This document shows, in pieces, positions 10,760 to 23,130 of a DNA stretch of 64,000 nucleotides. Both the position numbers and the translations under genes were made by a program. The notes under the pieces are model-generated. The model worked only from the letters and a program-made list of their open reading frames with translations. It was not told the DNA's origin and made no database searches. The first letter of the stretch is position 1. Each line of letters begins with the position of its first letter. Source of the stretch: Montifringilla adamsi (lineage: Eukaryota > Chordata > Aves > Passeriformes > Passeridae); the NCBI GenBank assembly GCA_017590115.1, contig JAGGNK010007559.1:4424020-4488019 (forward strand), in the 5' to 3' direction.

Positions 10760-12448
10760 GAAAGGCAAGAAAGAGCACATTTCTTCTAAAAATTTGTAAA
10801 ATAAAAAAGAAGCTAAGAATGTTTCCCTTGTGTTTTTACTAAAACCACAAATACAATTCTCTGCAGAAAACTCCAGTTTGTTTCATAGAACCTCTCGTTA
10901 AATTGTATAGAATTCATCTCAGAGGATAGTTGTATAAAGCTTTAAGCCTTACTGTCATTTTCAGTTTTATCCTCACAGTGCAAGTATTTCAAACCAGTAG
11001 CAGAACTCCTCGTGGCAAGCAGACTTTGCAGGTTCCACCTAAAAATAAAACCTTGTTTCAGCAGTTTTTTCCTCCAGCAAAGCATTTTAATGGGCAGACC
11101 CTCATTTGTTGTAAGCTGGACAGATCACTGACTCCATGGAAATCACTGCATAGCACCCTGCACTGTGGCAGGGGAAAAACTGTGACACACCAGTGTAACA
11201 ATTCACACCCAAATCCTGCTACTCTTTGGAATGGGCAGATTTTGTGGGATACAAGTCCCAGATCTCCCCAGTACAATTGAAACAGTGGCACAGGATGAAG
11301 CTTATGGAGTTTAGGGTGCTTTTGCACCAGACAACTTGATTCAGAAGGTGCAACCAGCACTAATTACCACCAGCTTTGTGATAAAACTGAAACGAGGATG
11401 GAGAAATGCAAAACACTGACCTGGAAGATTTCTCTCTTTCCAGGATGATCCTAGATTTTTTTCTTGTTCTGTTACTAGGTTTTATGCTTCCCTTTTCCAG
11501 CACATTCTGGTGTCAAGTCTTGTGCAAATGTGCCACACACAGGGACTTTTTCCATCATGGTAAAAAAAAGCCACAGATGCTACAAGGGTTCCCATTGCTG
11601 TGGGTTTGAACCTGCCCAGCCCCAGCAGTGGATGCAGGAATTTCTCTCTTGTGGCAGAGTTTGGCAGTGGGAATTTCCCCTCTCTTCTCCTGCCGTGGCT
11701 GCTGGTGTGGCAGGTCCCAGCAGTGGCCTGCCTGTTCCCACACAGACGGGTGGGGCCGGGGTGGGCTGGGAAGGGGAGCTGAGGAATTTTGGTTTGGCTC
11801 CCCTCGCACAGCGAGGCAGCTAGGAGGGGAACGAGGCTGCAGCCGAGCACAGTGCCAACATGGATTGCTGCTTTTGGAAAGGAGGAAACCCAGGAGCCAC
11901 AACCAAAGCACTGCTTTGCTCTTGGGACAACTCAACTGTGTGCTGCCCCTGAGTCCAACAGAACTAGGACAGTATTTCACTGAACTGGGAAATGAGCTTT
12001 GGGATGTGTCTCAGAAATGAAATGCTCATTGTTTGGTTAATTTGGAAAAATACCTTGTTTTTCTTTGGTTGACCAGTCTCTGGAAAAGTTTAGGATGGCA
12101 TGCACATTGTGGTAAAAGGAAAATAAAAAAGAGAACAACAAGAAATTTGAATTCATTTGACATGCTGGGAGTAGTGCTGGTGGGGGATAGTAGACATTAC
12201 AAATGGAAAAAAGAAGGCAACACAGATAACTGTGTTTACTGCTAAAGAGATTCCAAGGACAAAAAGTGCTTGCAAACCTCAGTGCCCAGTGGCTACTGAG
12301 AAATGGGAAGGTGCTTATGAGAAAAGAGATGAGGAGTTGCCAAGAAGTGTGGGAAGTTCACAGCCTTGCCTGGGTAGTTTAATTTTTGTGGGTTGGATGC
12401 TGCTGGTCTAATCAGGCCATCATTCAATGGCTTTTTGGGCTGCAACTG
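10760..12448. other. noncoding DNA, GC-rich at 11.58-11.96 kb
   Basis: Several overlapping frames of 97-141 codons occur on both strands between 11.48 and 12.02 kb. That is the pattern expected from GC-rich noncoding sequence rather than one real gene. A strong G-quadruplex motif is annotated separately. The rest is AT-rich with nothing recognised. Confidence 0.5.
11748..11776 (+). other. G-quadruplex motif
   Basis: Six consecutive G-runs of three or four bases are separated by loops of only one or two bases (T, CC, T, CT, AA). This meets the canonical G-quadruplex pattern with very short loops, which usually gives stable folds. It lies in a GC-rich island of noncoding DNA. Confidence 0.85.
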
Positions 12449-12872
12449 TGATGCCATGTGAAGGCTGACTTAGAACAGAGAATGGAGTTAAAGAATAAAG
12501 CAGGGATTTATTAAGAGGCTCAATAGATCCACCTTGGGCAGCACAATCCAAAATGGTCACAAAAATGGACAACATGTCATGTGGTCTCACACTTTTATAA
12601 GTTCTGGTCCATTTGCATATTGGAGCTCATTGTCCACTTACAGCTTTAGCCCATGCAGTCCCATCCTTCTTGTTTTTCTCTCTTCAGCCCACGTTGTTTA
12701 TGCTCTTGGGCCAGAGATTTGGATCATTTGTCCTTGGTGCCCAGCTGGAGAAGGAATTGTTTTGTCTCCCTGCTCTGTGCAGAGATCTCACCATCCCCTC
12801 ATATGAAGCCCAGACCCACACACTAAAGCAGCACAGAATCTGAAAAATAGAAAAGCTGAACCTGAGGCATCA
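12449..12872 (-). mobile_element. solo LTR of an endogenous retrovirus
   Basis: A 424-bp segment is bounded by a 7-bp inverted repeat, TGATGCC at the left and GGCATCA at the right, giving the TG...CA ends of LTRs. Read on the minus strand it has an ordered promoter: CCAAT (12,619-12,623), octamer ATGCAAAT (12,611-12,618) and TATAAAAG (12,592-12,599). An AATAAA polyadenylation signal follows about 85 bp further on (12,507-12,512). That order gives U3, R and U5 on the minus strand. No gag, pol or env sequence adjoins either end, so it is a solo LTR left by recombination. Flanking pentamers (AACTG, AATGG) do not match, so no clean target-site duplication remains or a boundary is slightly off. 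I remember similar LTRs in songbird sequence but cannot name the family with certainty. Confidence 0.78.
12592..12623 (-). promoter_or_regulatory. LTR core promoter: CCAAT, octamer, TATA
   Basis: On the minus strand the motifs run CCAAT, then ATGCAAAT directly adjoining it, then TATAAAAG about 11 bases later. Initiation would be expected about 25-30 bp downstream, near 12,565. The elements look undamaged, so this LTR could still initiate minus-strand transcripts. Activity is inference. Confidence 0.65.
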
Positions 12873-13689
12873 AATGGAGAAGCTGTTCCTTCGTGAATGC
12901 ACATGAGCATTCATGTGCCTCTACTACCCCAAGAAACTGACTTTTAAAAAAAGTATTCAAGTAATTGAGTTGATACTTAGCGGGATGCAGTGGTCCAACA
13001 CATTGCACAGCCAGGCAGGCACTGGTGCCAGACAGGAGTGGGTGAAAGAAGTGACTGGGTGCAGGGGAAGGGGGAGAGGGGTGGAACAGCCCCTTTCAGC
13101 AGCAGCCAGATTTATGCCAGATTAAAGTGACCGTGCAACCACGACCTCTTTGAGTAGACCCCTTAATTTCATTTTGGGCACGTGAAGAATCAGCTTTTGC
13201 TCCTACTGAGTTAAGAGCAGCACAAACAGGCTTTTATCATCCAATCCTCTCACATTTGCTGAACTTGTGATGTGCTCTGCCAGAATTTCTGGGACGATCG
13301 GTGGCAATTATAGGGAAACCCACCTAGGGACAATATCATTCCAGTGTAAGAAGGCTGGTATGTGTGCAGCTACTTTAGCAGCTCTGTCTGCTGTGAAAGC
13401 AAATGAACTCAAGAGCAGACAAGAACTGATATGTGAAGTCAGAGTATAAATCTGACTGCATAAATTAAAAGGACGGGAATGCAATGGATTTTGAATAGGT
13501 TCTTTCACATGACAGTGTTCTCCTGGAATCAGAGAGCAGACACTGTAGGAAAAAAAAGCTTTACAGTGCTCTGAAATAAATATTAGTGTTTCTCTTAGCA
13601 CAGAGGAGTTAAATGAAGTGGCAAATCAAAACATGCATGTGTATGCATATACATTAGTTACAGATAGAAAATGGGGACTGCAGTGGAAA

Positions 13690-13790
13690 GGGGTTGATGT
13701 GGAACATTGACTGATGCAGAACATGGACAAATACAGAATATGAACAAAATATTGCCTGATACACAATATGCACAAAATATTGACTGCGTG
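13690..13790. repeat. degenerate short tandem array
   Basis: Words beginning AATATG(A/C)ACAAAATATTG recur at 13,737 and 13,765 (period 28 bp), each followed by CTG. Related but more diverged words (AACATTGACTGATGCAG, AACATGGACAAATACAG) precede them at about 18-bp spacing. The array is old and irregular. Confidence 0.6.
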
Positions 13791-16591
13791 CTGCAAGTTT
13801 TGTAGTCTCTCTGAGGTATCTTCTCTCTGGGTTACAACTGGAAGATACAGGAAGGTCTGAGCCTCCAACATGGAATTTCATCTTCCCTTAGCAATTCCCT
13901 GCACAGAGCTAGGGAAAGAGTCACAAAATTGTGAGCCAGTGCTACCCTGAATCAGCTGAAAGCCTGCAGTTCAAGAATTGAGCTCTTCAGCCAATATCAT
14001 TGCAGAAATTATAGAAGCAGAATAAATCAGGGTATGTTGAGATCCAATGTCTCTTACAGGGTGTCCAAGAGCTGCATCATGTTATTTTAGGCCACTGCAA
14101 TAACAACACCAATTCCAGTGCTGGTGATAGTAATTCCATGTCTGGTCCACAAGTGATTTATGGCTATTTATAAAACTCCTCTCCATACACAACCACGTCC
14201 CAGAGTGTTTATAGTGAGCATTATTTTTTGCCATTTTCTTAAATATTTTTTTAGAATTTGTATAGTTTACCTGCAGGTTCAATGAAATTATTTTGTTTTT
14301 CTAATAATCTGTTATAATTCCTGGGTTTAATTTATAAGTGTTAATTTGATATTGAACAACTGAATACTTCAGGCTTCAATTGTCTTACATTAGTATAATT
14401 TCAGTGGTAACTTGGGTTTGTTTTTTCACATTTACTAATTCCAATGCATTCATGAAAATTCTAAGCTGTTTTTCTTTCAAAAATTGCATAAACAAAAACC
14501 ACTGAAAAAAAGAGGAAAATGTGGTTTTCTTGTTAAAACTGAATGAATGAAGCATGTTTTCACTAAAGTGGTACCCCTAATTCACTATAAGCTCAATGTT
14601 TATTATTACACTGGGAAAAAAGAACATTTCTGGTACTAATAGGGTTTGATTACAGCTGTTTTTTGCCCAAGAAATTACATGTGAAGCATTACAATGTCCT
14701 GTGGAAAGCTGTCCTCTCCCAGCTGGCCAGTTCTTCTCTTACTTGCCTGATCCAGAGCCTGCTGAGGCTGATTTCCAGTCCTTTGACTCAGACCCACTAT
14801 CCATGTCTCCTGATCTTCTGTGATACTGGAAATTATTCACCCTCCAACTCTTATGAAATTTCAGCTGCCCTTGGCTGCTCCAATGGTTGCCTTGTCAGGA
14901 TGCTTATTTACCCTTCACCAAAACACCACAAGTTGTTTAAAACTGAAAACATTCCAGTGAGGAGTTTCATGCAAAACATTCAGACATTATAAGTGAAAAG
15001 AATGATTGAGAAGAAAAATACAAAACTCTGCTGCAGTTTATGTGTCTCTGCCACCAGAAAAGGCTACAGCTCAGTCATTTCATTCAAAACCAAATATGCA
15101 GTTTTCCTAAATACCCTCCCTGATCAGACCACCAAAGCACTTAGCATCTCTCTTTTGCTCACCAAACATTTTTATAATTTTCCATAAGAAACAGCCAGGC
15201 CAGATGCTAATAACCACTTTGAGAGGATGAGGGTACATCATGTCTCCAGACACCATGAAAATAAAATAAATCACTAGAGAAACAAAATTGTATATGGCTT
15301 GGTTTTTTTAATTATAAGGAAGTGATGAATAGAAGCATGCAAAAAAAGGAGAAAAAAAGCTATTCTTGCCTAGACTCTGGACTGCTGCTATTATCAGAAA
15401 AAATCATCAGTCTTTGGCAGAACAGGCAAGAGGTTTAAGAGCACCAGTCACGGTCTTTAGAAACCCCTTCCTTTAAGATCAGAATGTCAACATTAGGGAC
15501 TGTGTCTATACCAAGACATAACAGGCACAAATTTAACAATGAGGGCAGTTCATCACTGTGGTATCTTATCTAGGACTGAACAAGATTTCTGTTGCTTACA
15601 GTCTTTAAATCAAGACTTGGTGCATGTCTGGGTGTTGCACTGAGATGTAAAGCAGAGACAGGAGCCCCCTTTGGAAATCACTGAGCTCACAGAGCAACAG
15701 GAGTCCAGCAGGAAAAAGGCAAAGTAATGCTGGTAGGGCAAATGATCCCATGCTGAGTGTAGCTGGACTGATTTCTGCCCCCCCAGCTATTTAAAATTAC
15801 CCTGTATATCATTACCCTTCACTGTGTAGATACTCAGATGTGTATATTTACACCTCAGTGTAGATATAACACGGTTAACTTTCTGTACAAAGCATTAAAG
15901 CTCATATAGAATTTATGGAGCGATCCCAGGATGATGCTCATGGCCTGCCAGACAGCCCCTCTTGAAAGTGTGTTCAGATAAAATAAACCCATTTTCAGAG
16001 ATAAGTCCTTTAACAGATCGCTCAGCTTTATGGATAAAAAATTTCTTCCTCTGGGATTGGCTGGCTCTGGCCCTCTCTCACCCCCTGTTCTTGTCTGTGA
16101 GGTTCAAGCTACATGGGGAGTCAAATATTGGGACCTGCTGGTTTGCAATGCTGTCAACATTCACCCAGAAGCAGCTTAGAAACCAGTGAGCTGCACTAAC
16201 ACAGGTGTTTGGTGCTTTATTGCACTGCCTCTCAAACCCAGAGCATCCACCAGTGCCTGAGAAGATTCTTTCTACCTGTATTCCCATCCCACACCTCAGA
16301 ACAAACTCCTGTATCAATATCTGTTTCTATTATTAAACTCTGGATATTGCCCCCAGCATTCTCCTACTGCTTGTCCTTGGCTCCCCTTACAGACCTGCCT
16401 GGCAAACATTTCTGCCTCTGCTGCAAGGGACTGAGCCCAAAATTGTGCCTTGCTGGCACAGCAGCCATGACTGAATGGCAACATTTCAATCCCACTTTGT
16501 GCCTGGCCACCAGAAAGCCAGGCACACACAGACACACTGAAAGGCTGCCCGTGCATTACCACAGTGTCTTCTATAAGAAAACATGGATTTC

Positions 16592-16709
16592 TGCCACCAG
16601 ACAGACACAGAAACTAGTAAGCTATTCCCTGCATTCTTCTATCCCCCTGGGCACCCTGTGTAAGGGAAGCCATTGATGCTTGCCATCAGATAGACACACA
16701 GACTAGTAA
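16592..16709. repeat. diverged 29-bp direct repeat pair
   Basis: TGCCACCAGACAGACACAG at 16,592 is echoed by TGCCATCAGATAGACACAC at 16,681, and both continue into ACTAGTAA. The offset is 89 bp. There are a handful of mismatches, so this is an old local duplication or partial chance similarity. Confidence 0.5.
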
Positions 16710-16888
16710 TAAAATACCCATGATTCACTGCACTTTTATTCCTTAGGGTGCCTCTGAAGAGGGAGCTACTGATTTCTTACTTATGTTTAAATGATTTGTG
16801 AAGGGGGAAAAAAAAAAAATCTATTTTATAGCATGTGCCTTTAGCCATAGGGGAAACTGTGTTTCTGTGAGTTCTGGTTTGGTAATGT

Positions 16889-16890
<2 letters not shown>

Positions 16891-16919
<29 letters not shown>
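16891..16919. repeat. T29 homopolymer
   Basis: An uninterrupted run of 29 T, the longest homopolymer in the window. No recognisable retroelement body lies on either side. Run length is likely to vary between individuals and to be unreliable in assembly. Confidence 0.9.
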
Positions 16920-16974
16920 GATAGCCTTTCTCTAGTTACTTATCTTTACTCTGGTTGTTTTAGAGGAAGCTGAA

Positions 16975-17002
16975 GTTTTCCCTAATCTGTTTTCCCTAAT
17001 CT
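16975..17002. repeat. 14-bp perfect tandem duplication
   Basis: GTTTTCCCTAATCT occurs twice head to tail at 16,975-16,988 and 16,989-17,002. It is a simple slippage product. Confidence 0.9.
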
Positions 17003-20000
17003 TGTAATTTTAATCAGTTAAAAGTGATCTTTTGAGTGAAACATCAAACTGTCCCAGTTTCTGGATTTACTCATTCCAGTGTGAGATTTTCCAGCTTGAA
17101 GAACATGCCGTTTAATGCCTCAGCATTCCTAACGATGTAGCCCCTCTCTAGTACAAACAATTATATCCCTAAGGATTATGTAAAAGGCAAAAAAGGTGAA
17201 GAGAAGTGGACATGCCAAGGAGTTTTCCCAAAGTCATACAGAAAATCAGGCAGAACCCAGAGTTCTCCATTTGGGGTCACTGGACATGCTGCCTCTGAGC
17301 CCCTGCCCAGCACCTGGAGAGAGCAGGCCCCTGCACATCTGCATCGCCACGGGAAGAACAGCCAGGACCTCCTCGACCTTTCAGCCCTAGGGAAGGTCAC
17401 AGTGCTCCTTCTTGCCCTTTGGGATGGGTTTGGGCACTGCGGAGCACAGCACAGCAACTGAAATAAAGACACAGGTCCCCACATTCAGCGAGCAAGGGGA
17501 ATCCTTATCCCCACGACAGGCTGGAGCCATGTAATTTCCTAACACTGCAGAAAGCAGAACATCCCTTGGAAGTCATAGGCAGGATCTTGCCACAGGGTGG
17601 ATTTTGGTGAGGGGTGTGAACACGGCCCTTCCTCACCATTTCCTTTCCCTATTAGTCACACTTAGCCTCACTCCACTTTCTGCCTCTGAAAGCCCAGCAG
17701 GAAGTGCTGCCTCAGGTCAGGGAGAAGGCAAGCACAGCATTTTCTGCAGGCAAGGATCCACAGCTCCAAACCACCTAATAATAGGTCTCAGTTCCTCCTG
17801 ACTTGGTAGTGTCTGACTTGGAGAGGCCAAGGCTTGGAAGAGAAGGCATTGGCCAGGACAAAAGTGCATTGGCAAAGCTCTGTGGAGGCACTCATGTAAA
17901 TCCTGCCCACACTGCCCTGGATCCCTCCAGTGCTTTCAGGAGGACTGGGTCAGAGACTCTTTTTTAAAGAGCAAAGAATCAGTAAGGGGATTTAAAAAAA
18001 ATTAAGTAACTGCTTGGCCTGAAGTTTGTTGCTGTTCAAGGACTTCCGACACTGTGCTAAGTGAGAAGTTTCTCCTTTGGAGTCCAATTCACACTCAAGC
18101 TCAGCCTCAGCCACATCTGTTTTTCCAGGGATGCTCCAACGTGTGGCTGGTGAGCTCCAAAAGTTGGTTGGTCCAAACAAGCAGAGTTTAGGGCTGAGCT
18201 GGCTGGGAGATATACTGATCCTGTGTATTTCTTAGGGAAAGGTTGCTAAGAGAGTCCTTCAGGACCCCAAGCTGGTAAATAAAGCTGTTGTTTGCAATGG
18301 AAAGTCCTTCTGAACATCAGCAGCTTGCAGTCCAGCAAGGGGAATGTCTTCACTCATGTTCCATTTCCTAATAGCCACTGATGCCACTGCCTCTGCAAAG
18401 GAAAAGTGCAACTCTAAAATCAGCATCCACAGACTAACGTGTGAGGAAGGAGCTTATGGCAACTCAGGGGTTGTTCATGCATTTTTCCCTCACGTGCACA
18501 GGCAACAAACATCCAGACTCCAGCTCTGCTAGTCTGTCTTAATTCCCCTTATTTGGCTGAAGTAGTCCAGAGGCTAACTTATAAACCACTTGTGCTGTCC
18601 TAACCTTTTCCTTTTGTCTAGACAGCAAGATTTTGTGTTTATTCCTGTGTCTCAGGATGACTTGAACCTCCACCTGAGTTATTTGCACACAGAAAGATCT
18701 CAGAGGTCCTGCTTTAGGACTCAGACATACAAGCGGACACAATAACTTGCCTATCAGGTTTCCTGGTGAAGGTGAAGATACAAATTTATGGAAGAAGACA
18801 TTCTCTGGATGAGATAGAAAATATCTAATATTCACAAGAAATATTTCTTCCATAACAAAATATTGCTTGCCCTTGGGCATTACTGCCAATAGTTTACTAT
18901 CATTTAGTGGCAACAGCCTTGTTTGCAGGAGGTGTAACTCATTTGTCCTTATGGAAAATGGACATTACAATAAGCAAACTTCTGGAGATGACCTGCAAAT
19001 TATTAACTCAAGGTAAAGATCTAGAATCATCCAAGAGACACAGAGACTGCCTGAAGCAAAGGTAAAGAAGGAACTGCTCTGGAAGGAGCAGCTAAACACC
19101 TCATTAACTGAGCTTCATGCCGGTCAGTCTGAGTGACTGAATATTTCCAACACAATTGAAACTGTGGTTCTGGTAATTAATGTTATTTTTAATAAAAGGA
19201 GGCGTTAAGTTGCCTTCTTTGGTGAGCAGTGAGGAATGCTTCTAACTTCCCTACCAGACATGGCTGTGTTTGGGTGATATTTGTCAGGCACTTGGAGAAG
19301 AAATGTGCTATATAAAATTAAAGATTATGCCAAACCTCAGTGTTGGATTAATATGTCTGTGTGAATTTGGAGGATGAAAAGTCACCTTCCATTTGATGGC
19401 AATGTGTCAAATTCCACATCAGTGTAAACTGATGCAGACAGTTATAAAAAAGTTATTCCAGTTGTACTGACAAAGAATCTGACCTTGGTCCCTTTGCTTG
19501 AAATGAAGAAATCAGAATCCTGGCAGGTCCTGCCAGAAGTTTGTATGAAAACTGATGTCTAGATCCTGACTTTGCTTTTTGGGCCTTTTTAAAAGGCGTA
19601 GTGATGATCTATGGCTATATAAGCAGCAAATGCTAGTAAAGAAGTTTTAAATCAGCAGAAAAGATGCTTTATGAATTACAGAATTTTGAGAGAGTTGTGT
19701 TTTCAGACATTTTGTGGATTCACCTGAAATTGCAGAGCAAGTTTCTGTTCAAAACTAAGGAATGAATTTGTGTTCTCCCAAACCCTGTATACGCCTGCGA
19801 TGTGGTAAATGGTACTTTGTGAAAACTCTGTGCTGGTGCATGAAATTAGGGTGCTGCAGACCCATCCAACAGCACTGACTCCTTTGACTCAAAGCACTGC
19901 AGCAGCAGCAGCAGTATCCCCCCAGATCCCCACTGCTCCAGAGGACACAGCCACAGACTACAGCAAACAGATCTGCAGGATCACTTTCAAAGCAGTTTCA

Positions 20001-23000
20001 GTGTCTCGCTGGGAGATTTTTGCTGGCTAAATTTGCAAAATTCAGAGCATACATTAGGTCTGTGACTCCAGTTAATGAGTCCTTTGTTTTATTAGCTGAA
20101 TTGGTAAGGAGGGTGATTTTCTAATACATCTTTCCCAGCAGAGTAAAATATCCACCAGTGAAAACAGCCATAGGCAATCCATTATTTTTATATTACCCAT
20201 GTAAGCTGCTCCTTACAAATAACGAACACTCATAACTAAACGCTGCTCAGAAGAATAAATGACTAACCAGATTTTATCAGTACACAAGTTAAATTCAATG
20301 ATTTATGAAGAAATCTTGGTCCCGTCTAATGGAATTTTCCCAAAATAAATTCATGTAAACAACTTGCCACAAAGAGGCAGTCAGTGCTGGTTGGTATGTG
20401 TAAACAGCTTTAACAGTTGAGAATATAATCTCCTTGACTGCTGGGCAGTCTGGGGAGATTCATGCAGAGTCTCCGTTCAGAAAACCACCTTTGGCTCTGT
20501 TCCTCCTGACATCATAATGCCACCCATTTCATTAGCTTCTGGTAGATGTTAATATCATCACAGATGGGTAGAATCATTTTGCTTTTCAAAGCCAACACAT
20601 GAATTTTTACAGTGCTCACCAGAATGCCAGGATGAGAGTCACAGGTAGAACGAGTGGGAGGAGGTAAAAGAGCCCAAAATGAACAAAATCCAACTCCTGA
20701 ATAAATGTATCACAGTGTATTCAGTTCCAGCACTGGATTTTCCAACACCTTTTTACACGTTCCTAGAATCCATCTGAAAGTACAGTGGGGTCGTATTAAC
20801 ATGCCACAGTCATTCTTAACATGTTTCCAGGGTAACTCTTATTTACATGGTCTGTAACTGCAAAGTGAAGTCAAATATCTAATAAATTATCTCTCTGATG
20901 TTAATTAGGCCTGTTAGGAGGTGCCACTGAGAGCAAAGTGTGTAAACTGATCTGTGTGAGTGGCTGTAGCCCATTTAGGCTGGTTCCCAAACAACCTAGA
21001 CTAGAGTTCTAAAGCAAACCAAGCCCCTTTCAGTTTGCATCATTATCAGAAATATTTCCTTCTCTGCTTTAATTCATCCTCAACACAGCACAGCCAGCAG
21101 CAGTTCTAGGAGAATAAGGGCAAGTGGGCAGGCTGGCTGAGCACCAAAACTGCAAAGACAGTTCGCTTTTTCTAATGTCTATTCATAAATAGAGCATATT
21201 AACAGTTTCATGGGCATGGGAGCTAAGGACAGCATGTTCTGCTGCTCAGTGGAAGAAGAAATCCTGCACTATACACACAGATTTTACAAGCACTAATAAG
21301 TACTTTCTTCAGATTTGTAGAACTTTCAAGGCTTTCCATAGTTAATATTTCCACATTAGCCTGATTTTTCAATCTGCCTGCTAGGCAGATGAAGACCGAT
21401 GGTTTTTAAAAGAGGCTAGTGATTTTGCATGCCTGTTCTGGGGTGCCTGACTCGAGCCAGCCCTGAGAACAGCCTGATAGTTTGAGGATTTCCAAAAATC
21501 AGTTCCTTTGAGGTGTCTCAGCCTAACACCTCATCACTCTCCCCTCAGCTTTGGTCAGTGACAGAAAACAATCCCCAAATACTCCTTGCTGCTGAAGTCC
21601 CTGCTGCAGTTGGACAGGGTGCTTTCTTGCAGGGAAGATGTGAAATTTAATTTGCAGCCAAATGCTTCTGTTCCATAACTGGTGGTTATGAGCTCAGCCT
21701 GGAGCTGATTGAAGGGGTTCCTAGGACTTTCATCATGTAGCTCTCAGTGCAGAGCAGTGTGAATGAGATCAGTATTTACTTCCACTGTCTCAGACATCTG
21801 CCTGATTAGCTCTCTGTAAATTGTGAGCTATTTTAGACTATGCTTTCTTGACTGTCAAAAGTTTTGTTTCCATTTTAGGTTAATTTGTTTAAAACAAAAG
21901 AGTGTCTTGGGCCAGCTGAATTAAAGGATATTATCCATCTAGGGCTTTTACATTAGAATGGTTTCATTTTGAAATAAGAACAGAATAGTTTAATTGGCAC
22001 AAAAATAATAAGTATCAGATAATAGAGACTTCCTAGGAAAGATATACCTGATGTCAGACAGCCTCCTAAGCAGGCTGGCAGCCAGTTCTAATGGAAAAAC
22101 AGTCTGTGAAGAATTCCCAGCATATTATATTCCCAGGCTTTTTTGGAAGCTATTTTCTGGCTAATCAGAAAGCAGAAGCTATGTCTTCAGCAGATATAGA
22201 ATAACATCCTTGCTGAAATACAGCAGCTCAAGATCTGGCCCCAGCATGCATTTAAGATGTTTAGCTACCCTTGAAGCCCAATCTTTTTTTACCCACATAG
22301 CTTTAATTAGGTGTGACAGCACTCCAGGTCAGGATGTTCAGGGCAGCAGGAATGAAGTGGGATATCAAACCAGAGCAGAATGATGGTGATTTACAATGAC
22401 TTTGCAGAAATTGATCTCTCATGAGTAAGGCAACAGGGAAGTCACATCTGTGCCCTTTCCACATCCATGTGCATGAACCTGCTGGCCAGCTCCCATCCTA
22501 TGGGTCCCAGAACTGCTGATGGGGTGGGATCATGCAGCCCTCAGCTGCACGGTGTGTGGGGAATCCATGGGATCAGTGTGGACAGGCTTAAAGCATTCCA
22601 CGCAAACATGGATTCATCTACAAAAGCTAGTGAAGCATGAGCTGTGAGTGGTATTTATGCAGCATCAGGGCTATGGAGCTAAAACTGTGGTAGCTTGGCC
22701 CCCTTCTCAGAATATTCTTTTCCTACTCTCCTCTTCATAAAACATGAATTGAGGTCACCCAGCTGAAGGCACTGGGCACTGTTGAGAGCTGTTAGGGATG
22801 TGCAACAGCTGAGTGTAACAATGCAAGCATTTCAAGTCTCTAATGGCCTATTTGCCAATCTTAATAAAGTCCTTGAAGATGAAATCTATAACTAATTTAA
22901 TGCATAAGATATATGCAGAAATAGTACCAGTCTGTCAATCCCGTGGGATGCTGCTTCAACAAGTAATGGATTTTCAGTGTTGAGCAGCACTTTGGTCACT

Positions 23001-23064
23001 GCATTCCTGCAGGACATTTTCCTGCTTTTCCTTCTGCTTTCATTCACTCTGTCAATCTAGAAAA
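17003..23064. other. noncoding DNA apart from one MIR
   Basis: Apart from the MIR at 17.2 kb I recognise nothing. Open frames are short, the longest being 124 codons on the minus strand at 18.5-18.9 kb with no protein resemblance. A short CAG run sits at 19,899-19,914. The 20.8-22.3 kb portion is AT-rich with homeobox-like TAATTA/TTAATT words and few open frames, a texture seen in conserved enhancers. Conservation cannot be judged from one sequence. Confidence 0.5.
17190..17268 (-). repeat. MIR SINE fragment
   Basis: On the plus strand the words run AAGAGAAGTGGACATGCCAA, CAAAGTCATACAGAAA and GGCAGAACCCAGAGTTCTCC. This is the order expected in a reverse-complement MIR core (AAGTGACTTGCCCAAGGTCA, then ACAGC...AG, then GGCAGAGC). 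MIR is a tRNA-derived SINE that stopped spreading long ago, so heavy divergence is expected. Confidence 0.65.
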
Positions 23065-23130
23065 AATGTTTAATCTCTTTACACCTTATTCTGGTAATCT
23101 GTAAAGGAGTGATTCTGAAGCTTAATTACT
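23065..23130 (+). repeat. possible MIR SINE fragment
   Basis: TTTAATCTCTTTACACCTTA followed by GGTAATCTGTAAAGGAGTGA follows the MIR order: TTAACCTCTTTG, CCTCAGTTT, then ATCTGTAAAATGGGG. The left part of the element is not recognisable. Confidence 0.4.

Larger units (their letters stand above)
12873..16890. other. noncoding DNA, nothing recognised
   Basis: Mostly AT-rich. A degenerate array at about 13,690-13,790 repeats words such as ACAAAATATTG and GAACAT (best period 28 bp). A 155-codon plus-strand frame (16,209-16,676) matches no protein I know. I found no RNA gene or promoter. Confidence 0.5.

Noticed and set aside
11482..12020. Cluster of 97-141 codon frames on both strands
   Set aside because: Several mutually overlapping frames in different phases and on opposite strands indicate GC-rich noncoding DNA, not a gene.
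16209..16676. 155-codon plus-strand frame as a gene
   Set aside because: The peptide has many Cys, His and Thr without a domain pattern. No splice, promoter or family support.
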